Position numbers and translations under genes: made by a program | The notes under the pieces: generated by a model | The model's database searches: none | What the model was told of the DNA's origin: nothing | The model's input: only the letters and a program-made list of their open reading frames with translations | In this document: positions 17,398 through 26,751 of the stretch, in pieces | How the letters are laid out: each line of letters begins with the position of its first letter | Numbering within the stretch: the stretch's first letter is position 1 | Assembly (NCBI RefSeq): GCF_000314005.1 | Contig: NZ_JH980292.1 | Coordinates: 1,314,964-1,378,963 of the forward strand | DNA: 64,000 nt | From: Spirulina subsalsa PCC 9445 | GTDB taxonomy: Bacteria > Cyanobacteriota > Cyanobacteriia > Cyanobacteriales > Spirulinaceae | Direction of reading: 5' to 3'

Positions 17398-18585
17398 ATG
17401 GTTCAACAAGTCGCTCCTCAATATTCTCTTGCTTGGCTGCACAAGATGGCGGAAATCCCCCAAACTGAATGGGATGCCCTCGCTCAACCTTTGGCTACTC
17501 CTTTTTTAGAGTGGGAATGGCTGAATAATCTTGAAACGTCGGGTAGTGCAACGGCAAGGACGGGCTGGCAACCTTGCCATTTAACGGTATGGCGCGATCG
17601 CCAACTCATCGCCGCCGCTCCGTTATACATTAAAGGTCACAGTTACGGTGAATTTGTCTTTGACCATCAATGGGCTGATTTAGCTTACCGTTTGGGGTTA
17701 GAGTATTACCCCAAATTATTAGGCATGACTCCTTTTACCCCTGCTGTGGGGTATCGTTTTTTAATCGCTCCGGGGGAAGATGAGGATTTTATTACCGGGA
17801 TGATGGTGGCGGAAATTGACCATTTCTGTAGCCGAAATCAGTTATCGGGCTGTAATTTTCTCTTTGTCGATCCTCAGTGGAAACCTGTGATTGAACGGCA
17901 GGGTTTTCAGGGCTGGTTACACCATAGTTACATCTGGGGAAATCAGGATTTCCAAACCTTTGAGGACTATTTAAAGATTTTTAACTCCAACCAACGCAAA
18001 AATATTAAACGGGAACGGAAATCTGTCGATCAAGCAAATTTACAGATGATGGTTCATGAGGGGGCGGAGATTCCCCATCACCTCTATCCCCTGATTTACC
18101 GTTTTTATAGCAGCACCTGTGATAAGTTCTACTGGGGCAGTAAATACCTCACGCGCCAGTTTTTTGAACAGTTGTATCCCAACTATCAAGAGCGAGTAGT
18201 GCTGTTTGCGGCCTATTCAGGCGATCGCAACCCCGAAAAACCCGTTGGCCTCTCCTTCTGTCTTCGCAAAGGAGACAACCTCTATGGTCGCTATTGGGGC
18301 TGTTTAGAACAATTTGACTGTCTCCACTTCGAGGCCTGTTACTACCGCCCTGTTCAATGGGCTATTGAACAAGGCATACAAATGTTCGACCCCGGCGCAG
18401 GAGGACGACACAAGCGACGGAGAGGATTTCCCGCCACCCCCAACTACAGTATGCACCGCTTCTATGATCACCGGATGGCGAAAATTCTCAAGGCTTACAT
18501 CGGCGAGATCAACGACATGGAACAGCAGGAAATGGATGCCATTAATCAGGATCTCCCCTTCACCAAAAAAGAAATTGTCTTTTAA
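17398..18585 (+). CDS. GNAT-type N-acyltransferase (PF04339/DUF482 family)
   Basis: 395 residues matching the 'peptidogalycan biosynthesis/recognition' family of FemAB-like GNAT acyltransferases. Visible features: WEWLNNLE near residue 40, a PLYIKGHSYGEFVFD segment (~80-95), FNSNQRKNIKRERKSV (~197-212) and the C-terminal DPGAGGRHKRRRGF segment. It probably transfers an acyl group or amino acid from an activated donor; the acceptor is unknown. Divergent from the nuclease-fold gene with a 132-bp spacer. Confidence 0.75.
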   Translation: MVQQVAPQYSLAWLHKMAEIPQTEWDALAQPLATPFLEWEWLNNLETSGSATARTGWQPCHLTVWRDRQLIAAAPLYIKGHSYGEFVFDHQWADLAYRLGLEYYPKLLGMTPFTPAVGYRFLIAPGEDEDFITGMMVAEIDHFCSRNQLSGCNFLFVDPQWKPVIERQGFQGWLHHSYIWGNQDFQTFEDYLKIFNSNQRKNIKRERKSVDQANLQMMVHEGAEIPHHLYPLIYRFYSSTCDKFYWGSKYLTRQFFEQLYPNYQERVVLFAAYSGDRNPEKPVGLSFCLRKGDNLYGRYWGCLEQFDCLHFEACYYRPVQWAIEQGIQMFDPGAGGRHKRRRGFPATPNYSMHRFYDHRMAKILKAYIGEINDMEQQEMDAINQDLPFTKKEIVF

Positions 18586-18665
18586 ACCTGAGTTTTCCCA
18601 ACTTTTTCACGTTGTTTTTCTAAGATTCTAAAGTTGAAGCCTATCAGATTGTGCCTTGTCTCACT

Positions 18666-19838
18666 ATGACCCCTCCAACTTCTACCTTGAATCTTCTTTA
18701 TTCCCTGATCAAAAAACTTGGGGAGACAACAGCCACAGGTCAATTAGTCCTCACTGCGCAAAATAAACGCTGGTATTTCTTCTTTTACCAAGGCCAATTA
18801 GCCCATGCTACCACCCAAACCCATCGCGTTCGTCGCTGGTACCGGGCGTTACGAAAACATGACCATTCATGGACTCCCACAGAATCTGATACTTTCCAAC
18901 GAGAACCTTGGGAATATCGTGTACTTTTGCAAGAATATCAGCAGCAAAAACTACATTACTCCAAAGCTAAAGCTATTTTAAAAACCATTTTTCTAGAGAT
19001 CCTGTTTTCTCTAAGTCAAGCGCAAGATATCACACATAAATGGATTAATGGCTGGTCTGTTGAAAAATATAATCAGCCAGAGTTTACCTTTGAACGGTCA
19101 GAACTTAAACCCCTTTTTAAAGAAGTCAAAGCCTTAAGTGAACAATGGCATTCCTTTAACTTTTTTCCCAGTCTTTCTAATCAAGGTATCCTCTTAAAAA
19201 CTCCTCCCCTTTGTTCTGCATCTAGTAAAAGTCTGTTATCCCTGCAACCTTTACTCAACGGAAAGCGCACATTCTGGGATATTGTCGTAAAAACAAAACA
19301 ATCCCCCACCATTTTTACCCGCACGTTATTTTATTATTTGCAACAGGAACTCATTCAATTTAAATCCCTGCCAGACTTACCGAATCCCACGGTAAATAAG
19401 GCGTGTGAGTTACCGCAACAACACCGTCCTCTAGTGATTTGTGTAGATGATAGTGCAAACATTTGTCATGAAACCGAAAAATATTTAACTCAATTGGGCT
19501 ATCAATGTATTTGTATTCAAGATTCAACCCAAGCGTTACCCATCCTCTTACAACATAAACCGGATTTAATTCTCTTAGATTTAGTCATGCCCGTTGTCAA
19601 TGGTTATGAACTCTGTACCCATTTACGCCGTGTTCCTCATTTCAAATCCATTCCTGTTGTCTTAATGACAGGAAATAAAAGCATTATTGATCGTATCCGG
19701 GCGAAACAAGTTGGGGCAACGGAGATTATTCTTAAAACAACGGAAAAAGCTGTACTTGCTCAAGCCGTCAACAAGTATCTGCGCCCCTCACATTCAACGA
19801 ATCAGGCTGTTCCTATTCTGCAATATAGTTTAACCTGA
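18666..19838 (+). CDS. PatA-type response regulator
   Basis: 390 residues. The N-terminal half (~1-230) resembles the DUF4388/PATAN region of cyanobacterial PatA/PixG regulators (QLVLTAQNKRWYFFFYQGQL near residue 25). The C-terminal ~125 residues are a CheY-like receiver with the acidic pair in CVDDS, phospho-acceptor Asp in ILLDLVMP, Thr in LMTGN and Lys in ILKTTEKA, all present. Such proteins act in phototaxis, motility or heterocyst patterning. The frame is open from a GTG at 18651; the ATG at 18666 gives the more typical start. No histidine kinase is adjacent. Confidence 0.8.
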   Translation: MTPPTSTLNLLYSLIKKLGETTATGQLVLTAQNKRWYFFFYQGQLAHATTQTHRVRRWYRALRKHDHSWTPTESDTFQREPWEYRVLLQEYQQQKLHYSKAKAILKTIFLEILFSLSQAQDITHKWINGWSVEKYNQPEFTFERSELKPLFKEVKALSEQWHSFNFFPSLSNQGILLKTPPLCSASSKSLLSLQPLLNGKRTFWDIVVKTKQSPTIFTRTLFYYLQQELIQFKSLPDLPNPTVNKACELPQQHRPLVICVDDSANICHETEKYLTQLGYQCICIQDSTQALPILLQHKPDLILLDLVMPVVNGYELCTHLRRVPHFKSIPVVLMTGNKSIIDRIRAKQVGATEIILKTTEKAVLAQAVNKYLRPSHSTNQAVPILQYSLT

Positions 19839-20177
19839 ACAAAAACTGTCTCTGTTCTGAAGCACTACATTGAGCCGCAATATTCCCCCTATAGTCTTTA
19901 GGAATCCACCTAATGGACATCAGAATATATCAGTATTTCTTATGAATTACAACTGGTTTGGGATTTCTCAGCGAAGGCGGCAATGTTTCCCGTGGTACAA
20001 TTCAACGGGATATCGAAGCTCAAAGGAAAACCCGACGCAGCCTAAAAGCTGCCGCACTACACCCCACCTTTAAAAGAGGGTGGGATGTACCATAGGGGAT
20101 CTATAATGATGTCAAAACACCCGCTTGAGCCATCCAGCCCAGCACTGTCAGTACAAAATTTCACATTCAAACGAGAT

Positions 20178-20528
20178 ATGACCCAAGGAAAAGGACAAGG
20201 ATTCGGTTTCGGTTTAGGCAAAATGAAAGAACTAACCGAAGCATTTAAAAAAGCCCAACAAGTTCAACAAGGGGCGAAACAACTACAAGAAGAACTCGAA
20301 CAAATGGAAATTGAGGGGCAAAGTAATGATGGTTCAGTAAAAGTCATCGTCAGTGGCAACCAAGAACCTCGACGAGTGGAAATCTCCGAAGCCGCTGTTG
20401 CCCAAGGTCCTCAAGCCCTCTCTGAGCTAGTGACAACAGCTATGAAAGACGCTTATGATAAATCCACAGAAACCATGCGTTCCCGCATGGAAGAATTAAC
20501 CAGTGGTTTAAATCTGCCCGGGTTATAA
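20178..20528 (+). CDS. YbaB/EbfC family nucleoid-associated protein
   Basis: 116 residues. A helical dimerisation region ([20 protein letters not shown]) is followed by the strand segment [18 protein letters not shown] and a C-terminal helix, as in YbaB/EbfC DNA-binding dimers. A glycine-rich lead-in ([13 protein letters not shown]) is typical of cyanobacterial members. I use the ATG at 20178; the upstream in-frame ATG at 20085 would add 31 residues foreign to the family. Followed by a strong intrinsic terminator. Upstream, a CCCACC...GGGTGGG hairpin near 20063-20084 may be an older element end. Confidence 0.88.
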   Translation: MTQGKGQGFGFGLGKMKELTEAFKKAQQVQQGAKQLQEELEQMEIEGQSNDGSVKVIVSGNQEPRRVEISEAAVAQGPQALSELVTTAMKDAYDKSTETMRSRMEELTSGLNLPGL

Positions 20529-20553
20529 AATTTTTCCTTATTGCAACTTATAC

Positions 20554-20580
20554 AAGAGGTCAACATAATATTGACCTCTT
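20554..20580 (+). terminator. Intrinsic terminator after ybaB
   Basis: Perfect 10-bp stem AAGAGGTCAA / TTGACCTCTT, 7-nt loop, followed by TTTT. It lies 26 bp past the ybaB stop. Confidence 0.85.
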
Positions 20581-20710
20581 TTTTCCGTTTTACAGAAAAA
20601 GGACGAGAGCTTGAAAGCCACGTCACTTTAGTGTGTGGAGGAAAAGCGAACGGGCGGTTTAAACGGCCTGTCAGAAAACGTCAAAAAAACTTGTCATTTT
20701 CCTGTTTGTA

Positions 20711-20746
20711 ACGTTATCATTTTAGCCTAGGCTAAAACGATAACGT
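20711..20746 (-). terminator. 36-bp palindrome downstream of the MCP gene
   Basis: ACGTTATC...TTTTAGCCTAGGCTAAAA...GATAACGT is self-complementary except for one pair, which is a G-U wobble only in minus-strand RNA. It sits 16 bp past the MCP stop on that strand and is followed by AT-rich sequence ending in a T run, so it probably terminates the MCP transcript. It is flanked by two copies of CATTTTCCT. Confidence 0.55.
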
Positions 20747-20761
20747 CATTTTCCTCTCAAG

Positions 20762-22345
20762 TTAACTTTTTTGCCCCCCCAAATCTTGTAAAACCACCGC
20801 AACCTGATTTAATAATTGAACCGTGCCTTGAGTCTGACTAATCCCCACAACCGTTTCCTGCGCACCCTGATTAATATTATTCATCGCTAGCATCACCATT
20901 TCAATCGCCTTAGCTTGTTGCTGTGCCGTCAAAGCAATTTGTTGATTTGTAGCAATCACATCTGCAACTGATTCGGAGACACTTTTGAAAGCATCCGCCG
21001 TTTGTTTTGATAATTGAATCCCCATGCGAGCATTGGTTTTGCTAGTTTCAATACTTTTGAGAACAGGCTGCATCACCCTTTGAGTTTCTGCAATCAAATT
21101 TGTAATTTTCGCCGCCGACTCCTTACTTTGATCGGCTAACTTGCGAATTTCAGTCGCCACCACCCCAAAACCTCTCCCCTCAGCTTGCGCACGAATCGCC
21201 TCCACTGAAGCATTCAAGGCTAACATATTAGTTTGAGTCGCAATATCAGTGACTAAGGCACTAATCACATTAACTTGTTCTAGTTTTTGATTTAACTCAA
21301 GAATTCCTTCCACAATTTTTTCTACATCCTCTGTCGTTTGAGAAATCCCCGTTAGTGTCTCTCCTACTGTTAAACTACCGACTTGAGCAAAATTCAAGAC
21401 TTGTTCGGCATTTTGTAATGCTTGATTCGCTTGATCTGCTGATTGATTGGAGGCGACTTCAAGTTGATGAACAGTGGTTGTAGTTTCATTCACTGAAGCC
21501 GATTGAGCCGCTAGCACTCGCTCCTGTTCTTCAACATTCACACTTAGTTGACGGACGGAAGAGGCAATGGTTTGAATTACTTCTAACAAAGGCTTACTAA
21601 TCATTCGACTTAATACAATCCCCAAAAAAATGGCTACACAAGGCGCAACAAAAACACCAATTAAAGCCCAAAAGATTGATAATTTTTGTTCGGACTGTGC
21701 TTTTTCTTGAGCTTGTCTAGATAGTTGTTCATTTATTCTAATTAATTCAACGATTTCTTGAGAAACTTGGTCAAACAGAGGTTTCTTTTTATTCTTTTGT
21801 TGCTGACTAATTTCTGTCCAGAGACGAATTGAATTATCGGCGGCTGTTATTCGCTCTATTCGAGTCTCCTCCGCTTGATTGAGAGCATTTAGTTTAACTT
21901 CCCAAGGATTGGTAAAACCCAAACTATGATAAGTGTTTTCCATCCTTAAGAATTCTTGATGGGCTTGTTTCCAGCCTTCCCAATTGGCTAAAAATCTTTG
22001 ATAAACTTGCTCTTCTTCTAGAGTGCGTGGGGTTGCTTGGTAATTTGCTAATCCTTCCTCAATTTGTTGCCAGGCTGTTCGGATTCTCCCTAAAGCTTCT
22101 TCCCGATCTTGTTGTTCTAAACCCGGATAAAGGAGTATTCTTTCTGAAGCCTGAATTTGGGTTGTTCCTTCATTGATTTTCCAGAGTCCATTGATACTGG
22201 GTAAGGTATTTTCAGTAAAGATTTGAATGACTTCATTTAAGCGATTGACACTCAACCAACCCATACCCGCCACAATGAAAACAATCAAACCCATGACTGA
22301 AAAAGAGCCAATCAGTTTAACTTGTAAACCCGATTTATTGAACAT
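20762..22345 (-). CDS. Methyl-accepting chemotaxis protein
   Basis: 527 residues. First membrane helix ~9-31, a helical ligand-binding region of the four-helix-bundle type (~32-212), second helix ~213-240, then the cytoplasmic signalling coiled coil. The hairpin tip reads DIATQTNMLALNASVEAIRA with GRGFGVVATEIRKLADQS downstream, the CheA/CheW contact site with minor departures from consensus. No clear HAMP domain separates helix 2 from the coiled coil. Good ribosome binding site GGGAGG before the ATG. Likely works with a pil-type chemotaxis system for phototaxis or gliding, encoded elsewhere. Confidence 0.88.
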   Translation of the reverse strand: MFNKSGLQVKLIGSFSVMGLIVFIVAGMGWLSVNRLNEVIQIFTENTLPSINGLWKINEGTTQIQASERILLYPGLEQQDREEALGRIRTAWQQIEEGLANYQATPRTLEEEQVYQRFLANWEGWKQAHQEFLRMENTYHSLGFTNPWEVKLNALNQAEETRIERITAADNSIRLWTEISQQQKNKKKPLFDQVSQEIVELIRINEQLSRQAQEKAQSEQKLSIFWALIGVFVAPCVAIFLGIVLSRMISKPLLEVIQTIASSVRQLSVNVEEQERVLAAQSASVNETTTTVHQLEVASNQSADQANQALQNAEQVLNFAQVGSLTVGETLTGISQTTEDVEKIVEGILELNQKLEQVNVISALVTDIATQTNMLALNASVEAIRAQAEGRGFGVVATEIRKLADQSKESAAKITNLIAETQRVMQPVLKSIETSKTNARMGIQLSKQTADAFKSVSESVADVIATNQQIALTAQQQAKAIEMVMLAMNNINQGAQETVVGISQTQGTVQLLNQVAVVLQDLGGQKS

Positions 22346-22583
22346 AAGTTCCCTCCCAATTGGGAATAATTATATGAACCGGGGATTGACTGTAATTTTA
22401 AAGTTATACAATAGCCCAGCTATATAGGTATTTAAAGTTCCAATGTATAAATATAATGCCTAGATGAACAGTCATAATATTTATACTCCTTCTACACCTA
22501 TTATTGTGGGCAGTCAGCCCCCATAAACTATACTGATCAAAACTAGGCTAATATATGAGCCGGACAAGCCTCTTAGAGCGGAT

Positions 22584-23228
22584 TTAGCCCCTAGAGTGAG
22601 TAGCAAGACAAGTTCCAATGACACAGGCTTGTTCAAGATTAGCTCCAGTTAAATTACTGCCTAAAACCTCAGCACAAAGGAGATTTGCACGAGCTAAATT
22701 GGCTCCGGCTAAGTTAGTGCCTCTTAAATCGGCTTCTTCTAAGTTGGCTTCACTTAAACTCGCCCCTTGTAAGTCAGCCTGAGCTAAATTTGCTCCTTTT
22801 AAGTTGGCACTATTTAAATTCGCTCCTCGTAAATCTGCCCCGCGTAAATCCACCCCTTGTAAGTTCACGCCTGTGAGGTTAGCTCCACTCAAAAACGCCC
22901 CGGCTAAACTAGCTTGCACTAATTTTGCACCCATCAAGTTAGCACCCCGTAGATTACTGCCTCGTAAGTCAGTTTGGGTGAGATTCGTTTGCATCAAATT
23001 CGCACCGAGTAAGTTAGCTCGCAAGTCAGCTGCCTTTAAGCTGGCACCCAACAAGTTGGCACCATCTAATCTCGCTCCCCTTAAATTGGCTCCTGTGAAG
23101 TTTGTCCCCACTAAGTTAGCTCCAGCTAAATTAACTCGCTCTAGTTGGCAGTGGTTCAGGTCTTCATCTTCTAGATCAATTCCGGGGAAATTTTTTTGAG
23201 AACCGGAGCGAATCGCTTCAATATCCAT
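22584..23228 (-). CDS. Pentapeptide-repeat protein
   Basis: 214 residues. From about residue 27 to 200 it is a nearly unbroken run of A(N/D)LXX repeats (for example LAGANLVGTNFTGANL), which fold as a right-handed quadrilateral beta-helix. The short acidic N-terminus lacks a signal peptide, so it is probably cytoplasmic. Such proteins are very common in cyanobacteria and mostly of unknown function; a few are DNA mimics. Monocistronic. Confidence 0.85.
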   Translation of the reverse strand: MDIEAIRSGSQKNFPGIDLEDEDLNHCQLERVNLAGANLVGTNFTGANLRGARLDGANLLGASLKAADLRANLLGANLMQTNLTQTDLRGSNLRGANLMGAKLVQASLAGAFLSGANLTGVNLQGVDLRGADLRGANLNSANLKGANLAQADLQGASLSEANLEEADLRGTNLAGANLARANLLCAEVLGSNLTGANLEQACVIGTCLATHSRG

Positions 23229-23868
23229 AGACCATCTTCAGACTATCTTTGCTTGACAAAAATTCTAGGTGCTTGTAATAATTCCAAGGGAAAACAGAAG
23301 GTTGGGTATGGAAGGGTCTAAAGACTAGCCCAACAACCCTAGCCCAAAAACCCGCCAGCCCAAAAACTGGCTAAAAACTTTAGACTACTTAGCGACAAGG
23401 GTTCACTCACAACAGGTTCAACTTACAACAAGCCCAACTTACAAAGGGCAAATGCAAGGGCTGATGAGGGCAAAACCATTCACGACAAACTGTTAAAATA
23501 GTCAGGGAGAGCTATTTAGCTAAGATTCCCTGATAAACAGACAAATGCTAAGGGGAATGTAAAGATTCGGAAATGCTTTATTCTAGATCATCCCTGTATC
23601 ATACCATGAACAATAAGCTGTATGGCGATTTTATATTTTTATAACGCGCTTGATAACAATTCTTCACTACTCTAGGTTCAGAAGTGTTAACTTTTTGTCG
23701 GGCTAGGGGCTTTTTCCTTCACGCATAGCCGCAGAAAAAAGCCCCTCTCTTGGCTGATTTTGGGCTGTAGCTGGGGGATTGGCTTGATGAAGGCTGAAGA
23801 TTCTTGAGCATCCTGTTGTGGAGTTTACAGTCCCCAAAACTAGCTGAAGTTGAGCCGTTTGGATGGGG
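23229..23868. other. Intergenic region, no gene seen
   Basis: About 640 bp. It has short repeats of AGCCCAA and ACAAGCCCAA around 23318-23450 and a hairpin with arms GGGGCTTTTT (about 23705) and AAAAAAGCCCC (about 23735), which may terminate the cyAbrB transcript. No ORF with a family match. Confidence 0.4.
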
Positions 23869-23870
23869 GG

Positions 23871-24269
23871 TTAATCTTCTTCTAACTCTTCTCCGCTTAC
23901 CCCAACTTGTTTGAGATGAATGTGTTTCCGTCCTAGGGAAATTTCAAACTCATCACCGGGTTCTAAGCCCATTTTTTTGGTGTAGGCCGAACCAATCAGT
24001 AGATTTCCGTTGGACTGAACACTAATGCGATAGCTGGCCGAACGTCCTCCTCGTCCGTTAGTGCCTGTTGTACCATCTAACTCAATGCCTTCCGCATCAA
24101 TGAGGGCGTTGAGGAATTTCATCATGTTGACTCGTTCGATCCCATTTTTGGTGAGGGTATAGTAACCGCAAGCTCTGGCTTTTTCTTCTTTGCTGAGGTT
24201 GCCCAGGGCTTTGACTTTTTCTACCAGTTCTTGACCAGTCAGGGGTTCGGGGTTTTTCTTTTTATTCAT
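23871..24269 (-). CDS. cyAbrB family transcriptional regulator
   Basis: 132 residues, full length for the cyanobacterial AbrB-like family with a C-terminal swapped-hairpin AbrB domain. The N-terminal region has EPLTGQELVEKVKALG and CGYYTLTKNG, and the C-terminal domain has GSAYTKKMGLEPGDEFEISL and KHIHLKQVG. These are global regulators of carbon/nitrogen metabolism and hydrogenase genes. RVNMMKFLNALIDAEGIELD suggests the cyAbrB2 type, but that is from memory. Start is the ATG at 24269; a TTG lies one codon upstream. Direct repeats at 24323-24356 may be an operator. Confidence 0.88.
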   Translation of the reverse strand: MNKKKNPEPLTGQELVEKVKALGNLSKEEKARACGYYTLTKNGIERVNMMKFLNALIDAEGIELDGTTGTNGRGGRSASYRISVQSNGNLLIGSAYTKKMGLEPGDEFEISLGRKHIHLKQVGVSGEELEED

Positions 24270-24322
24270 CAACTTAGGTCTTAAATGACTGCCTTATTTG
24301 TTGTGCTTGCTGATTGTCGGGT

Positions 24323-24356
24323 GACAATGTAACAACGACAATGTAACAACGACAAT
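24323..24356. repeat. 2.4 tandem 14-nt repeats upstream of cyAbrB
   Basis: GACAATGTAACAAC at 24323-24336 and 24337-24350, then GACAAT, located 54 bp upstream of the cyAbrB start. Position and spacing fit a direct-repeat operator. The remainder of the 24270-24658 spacer shows no gene. Confidence 0.75.
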
Positions 24357-24658
24357 TTTACTCTGCGTTCACCAACACTATCCATCAAACTATAAAACCT
24401 GTCCAAACGTCAATAAGACTTTAAACTAATTAAAGGAATGGTGGAAACCAATCGGAGGGGAGGGAGACATTTAACCCTTGACAGTGGATGGTTAATAGCT
24501 AACAAATTTGCTAGGATAGCAGTCTGGTTTGAGGGATGGCTCAAAATTTGGGGGTTTTAGACAGGAGGGGAGGCTCATTTTTGGTTTTGAACCATCAGCC
24601 ATCTATCGGTCAGGAGGATAGTTAGACTTGAAGGAGAAGCCGTAAGGAGAAGCAATGG

Positions 24659-25102
24659 ATGAAACTAACAACTCGTGGTCATTACAGTGTAAAAGCTTTG
24701 CTTGATTTGAGTTTACAACCGGAGGATAAACCTGCTTCGGTTTCTGCGATCGCACAACGCCAAGATATTCCGGCAGCCTATTTAGAAAAGTTATTGATTG
24801 AACTGCGTCGAGCGGGTTTGGTGCGTTCCATTCGTGGCGCCCAAGGAGGATATCAACTCAACCAAGAACCCGCCCAAATTTCCCTAGGACAAATTTTAGC
24901 GGCTGTAGGAGAAAGTATTGATCCTTTACCTCGCCATACTCCCGATACCTCTCAGGCGGAAGACTGGGTAACATTTAGTCTTTGGCAAAGACTTCATGAC
25001 AAATTGAAGGAGGCTCTTTATAGCATAACCTTAGCGGATCTTTATTATGATGCTCGGAGTTGGCAAGCCGTACAAGGGGAGGAAACCCGTTTTATTATTT
25101 AG
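24659..25102 (+). CDS. Rrf2 family transcriptional regulator
   Basis: 147 residues. N-terminal winged helix with the family opening MKLTTRGHYSVKALLDL and recognition segment IPAAYLEKLLIELRRAGLV, then RGAQGGYQL. The protein has no cysteine at all, so unlike IscR and NsrR it cannot hold an Fe-S cluster by the usual ligands; the CymR-like class is more likely. Good ribosome binding site AAGGAG. An out-of-frame ATG overlaps the start at 24655. The target is unknown; a cysteine-metabolism role would be a guess. Confidence 0.87.
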   Translation: MKLTTRGHYSVKALLDLSLQPEDKPASVSAIAQRQDIPAAYLEKLLIELRRAGLVRSIRGAQGGYQLNQEPAQISLGQILAAVGESIDPLPRHTPDTSQAEDWVTFSLWQRLHDKLKEALYSITLADLYYDARSWQAVQGEETRFII

Positions 25103-25215
25103 GTTGTTGGGAGTTGTTTTGAGGGGGGGGTGGAGCGGGAAGCGTCAAAAATCTCGATAAAATCAACGCGAGAAGTGTTTAGACTATATAACATAAGGTG
25201 TGAGGGAAGGGAATT

Positions 25216-25755
25216 ATGAAGAAAAATCAAGGTTCAAAAGGATCAAGGATTGGGGTTCGTCTGGCTCTTTTGGCTATGGGAATGATGGGGATTTGTTTAG
25301 GGGTGGAGAAACCTGTCTTCGCTCAAGCGGCTTATGGGAGTTATGTGGGTGTTGGGGGAGGTTTTGGGATGACGAATGATCAGGGGGGTAATGGGCAAGA
25401 GGTGAGTGGGGTGGTGGCTTTTCGCTATAAGTTTTTAGAGATTCCGGTGTCGTTACGGGCGCAAGCTTTTGTGGGGCGTTCTGTGGCGGTGGTGCCAACG
25501 GTTTCCTATGATATTCCTCTGAATTGGCAAACGGATCTTTATATTGGGGCTGGGGCGGCTTTTGGGAGTGGGAGTAATGGGGTGCCGTCTGCGGTGGGGG
25601 ATAAAACCAGTTTTGCGTTACAACCGGGAATTGATTACGCGGTGCCCAATAGTAGGTTAGTGATTTTTGGCAATGCGGTAATAGCCTTTGATGCTTACCG
25701 CAATGGGGGCGGAACGGCGGTTTCTGTGCAGGGTGGGGTGGGTTATCGATTTTAA
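25216..25755 (+). CDS. Probable small outer-membrane beta-barrel protein
   Basis: 179 residues. Signal peptide with a long basic n-region (MKKNQGSKGSRIGVR), a hydrophobic core (~16-30) and likely cleavage after VFAQA (~38). The mature part alternates short beta strands with glycine turns (YGSYVGVGGGFGM) and ends in GGVGYRF; a terminal aromatic is characteristic of outer-membrane barrels. About 140 mature residues would make a barrel of 8 strands or so. Function not inferred. Confidence 0.65.
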   Translation: MKKNQGSKGSRIGVRLALLAMGMMGICLGVEKPVFAQAAYGSYVGVGGGFGMTNDQGGNGQEVSGVVAFRYKFLEIPVSLRAQAFVGRSVAVVPTVSYDIPLNWQTDLYIGAGAAFGSGSNGVPSAVGDKTSFALQPGIDYAVPNSRLVIFGNAVIAFDAYRNGGGTAVSVQGGVGYRF

Positions 25756-25784
25756 GCTGTTATGGGAAGGGGTATTGGAAGAAA

Positions 25785-26099
25785 ATGCTGTTTTGGGTGG
25801 TGGGTTTTAATTGCTTGTTAGCATTGGTGAATTTTTATGTGGCGTGGAAAATTTGGCGCTTGGGTCGTTCTTTGGCGGGGGCGGCTCAGGTGATGACGAA
25901 TTTAGAACGGACGATTCACAATATTTTTTACCCGGCTCCGATGGTGATTATTAAGGGACAGGTGGGAACTCGTGTCTTTCGTCTAGCTTGTGCGAGGTGG
26001 GGCTATCAGGTGGGGCAAGTGGAACGAATTCTGCGGTTGTTAACGGGGCTACCCCAGTTGTGGCGTGGGGTTTTGGGGGGGTATCGGCGGCGGAAGTGA
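25785..26099 (+). CDS. Small membrane protein, function unknown
   Basis: 104 residues with one N-terminal helix (LFWVVGFNCLLALVNFYVAW), then a cytoplasmic, basic region ending GGYRRRK. 29 bp downstream of the barrel gene on the same strand, so likely co-transcribed. Not recognised. Confidence 0.6.
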   Translation: MLFWVVGFNCLLALVNFYVAWKIWRLGRSLAGAAQVMTNLERTIHNIFYPAPMVIIKGQVGTRVFRLACARWGYQVGQVERILRLLTGLPQLWRGVLGGYRRRK

Positions 26100-26308
26100 T
26101 GGGGGGTTTGAAACTGTAACGTAATTGTTGGACAGAGTTACCCATTGCTCCTCAAAAATGGGTAGCTTTTGTCTTGCCGTCAGATTTGGAGACATCCCTT
26201 AAGTAGTCGGACATTTTGGCAGGGGGACTAATTTTCGTAAATATACTAGAAGCCCTTGTGGCACAATAATGACTGGATAGCTGTTCGGGGCGCTTGCCCT
26301 CCCCCTGA

Positions 26309-26674
26309 TCTACGTTTTGGCTGATTAGAGATTCAGGATACAAGCATAAAGAACGTGGTAGAAATGTGGTGATTTATCTCAAGGATGCGATCTCCTCTCC
26401 ACTGCTATATCAAGGGATTGTCAAGTTATCTCAGACTAATATTGAGTTGATCACCGAGGCGAATAATATAAACCAAGTACGAATTGTCCCTAAACTTGAC
26501 CACTATGTAATTGAGATTGTTTACACGGTTAGCGAGCCAGATAAATTTGATGGTCAATATCTAGCTGGTGTAGACTTGGGTTTAAACAATTTGGTGGCTA
26601 TAACATCCAATCATCCCGGTATTAGACCTCTGTTGATTAGCGGTAAGAGATCATGGGTTATTGATGGGGTGTGA
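26309..26674 (+). pseudogene. TnpB (IS200/IS605) fragment
   Basis: An open frame from 26309, with the first usable start only at a GTG at 26366. It encodes HYVIEIVYTVSEPDKF and then AGVDLGLNNLVAITSNHPG, the region of TnpB around the first RuvC aspartate, followed by RPLLISGKR. Full-length TnpB is about 400 residues; here both the N-terminal part and everything after this segment, including the zinc ribbon, are missing. It is a relic of an RNA-guided transposon nuclease. The surrounding 26100-26751 region holds no other gene. Confidence 0.8.
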
Positions 26675-26751
26675 GTGGTGATTTTTGGGGGAGGTGCTTG
26701 TCCTCCGGCAAAGTTCCGATAGAATTGGGATAAGCGTAACAGACCAAAGCT

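Noticed and set aside
19870-20073. 67-codon plus-strand ORF
   Set aside because: No family match, no ribosome binding site, lies in a spacer with a CCCACC/GGGTGGG hairpin.
24659-25102. IscR-type Fe-S sensor
   Set aside because: The Rrf2 protein has no cysteine residues.
26152-26343. 63-codon minus-strand ORF beside the TnpB fragment
   Set aside because: Composition unlike a protein family and it overlaps the start of the TnpB relic.
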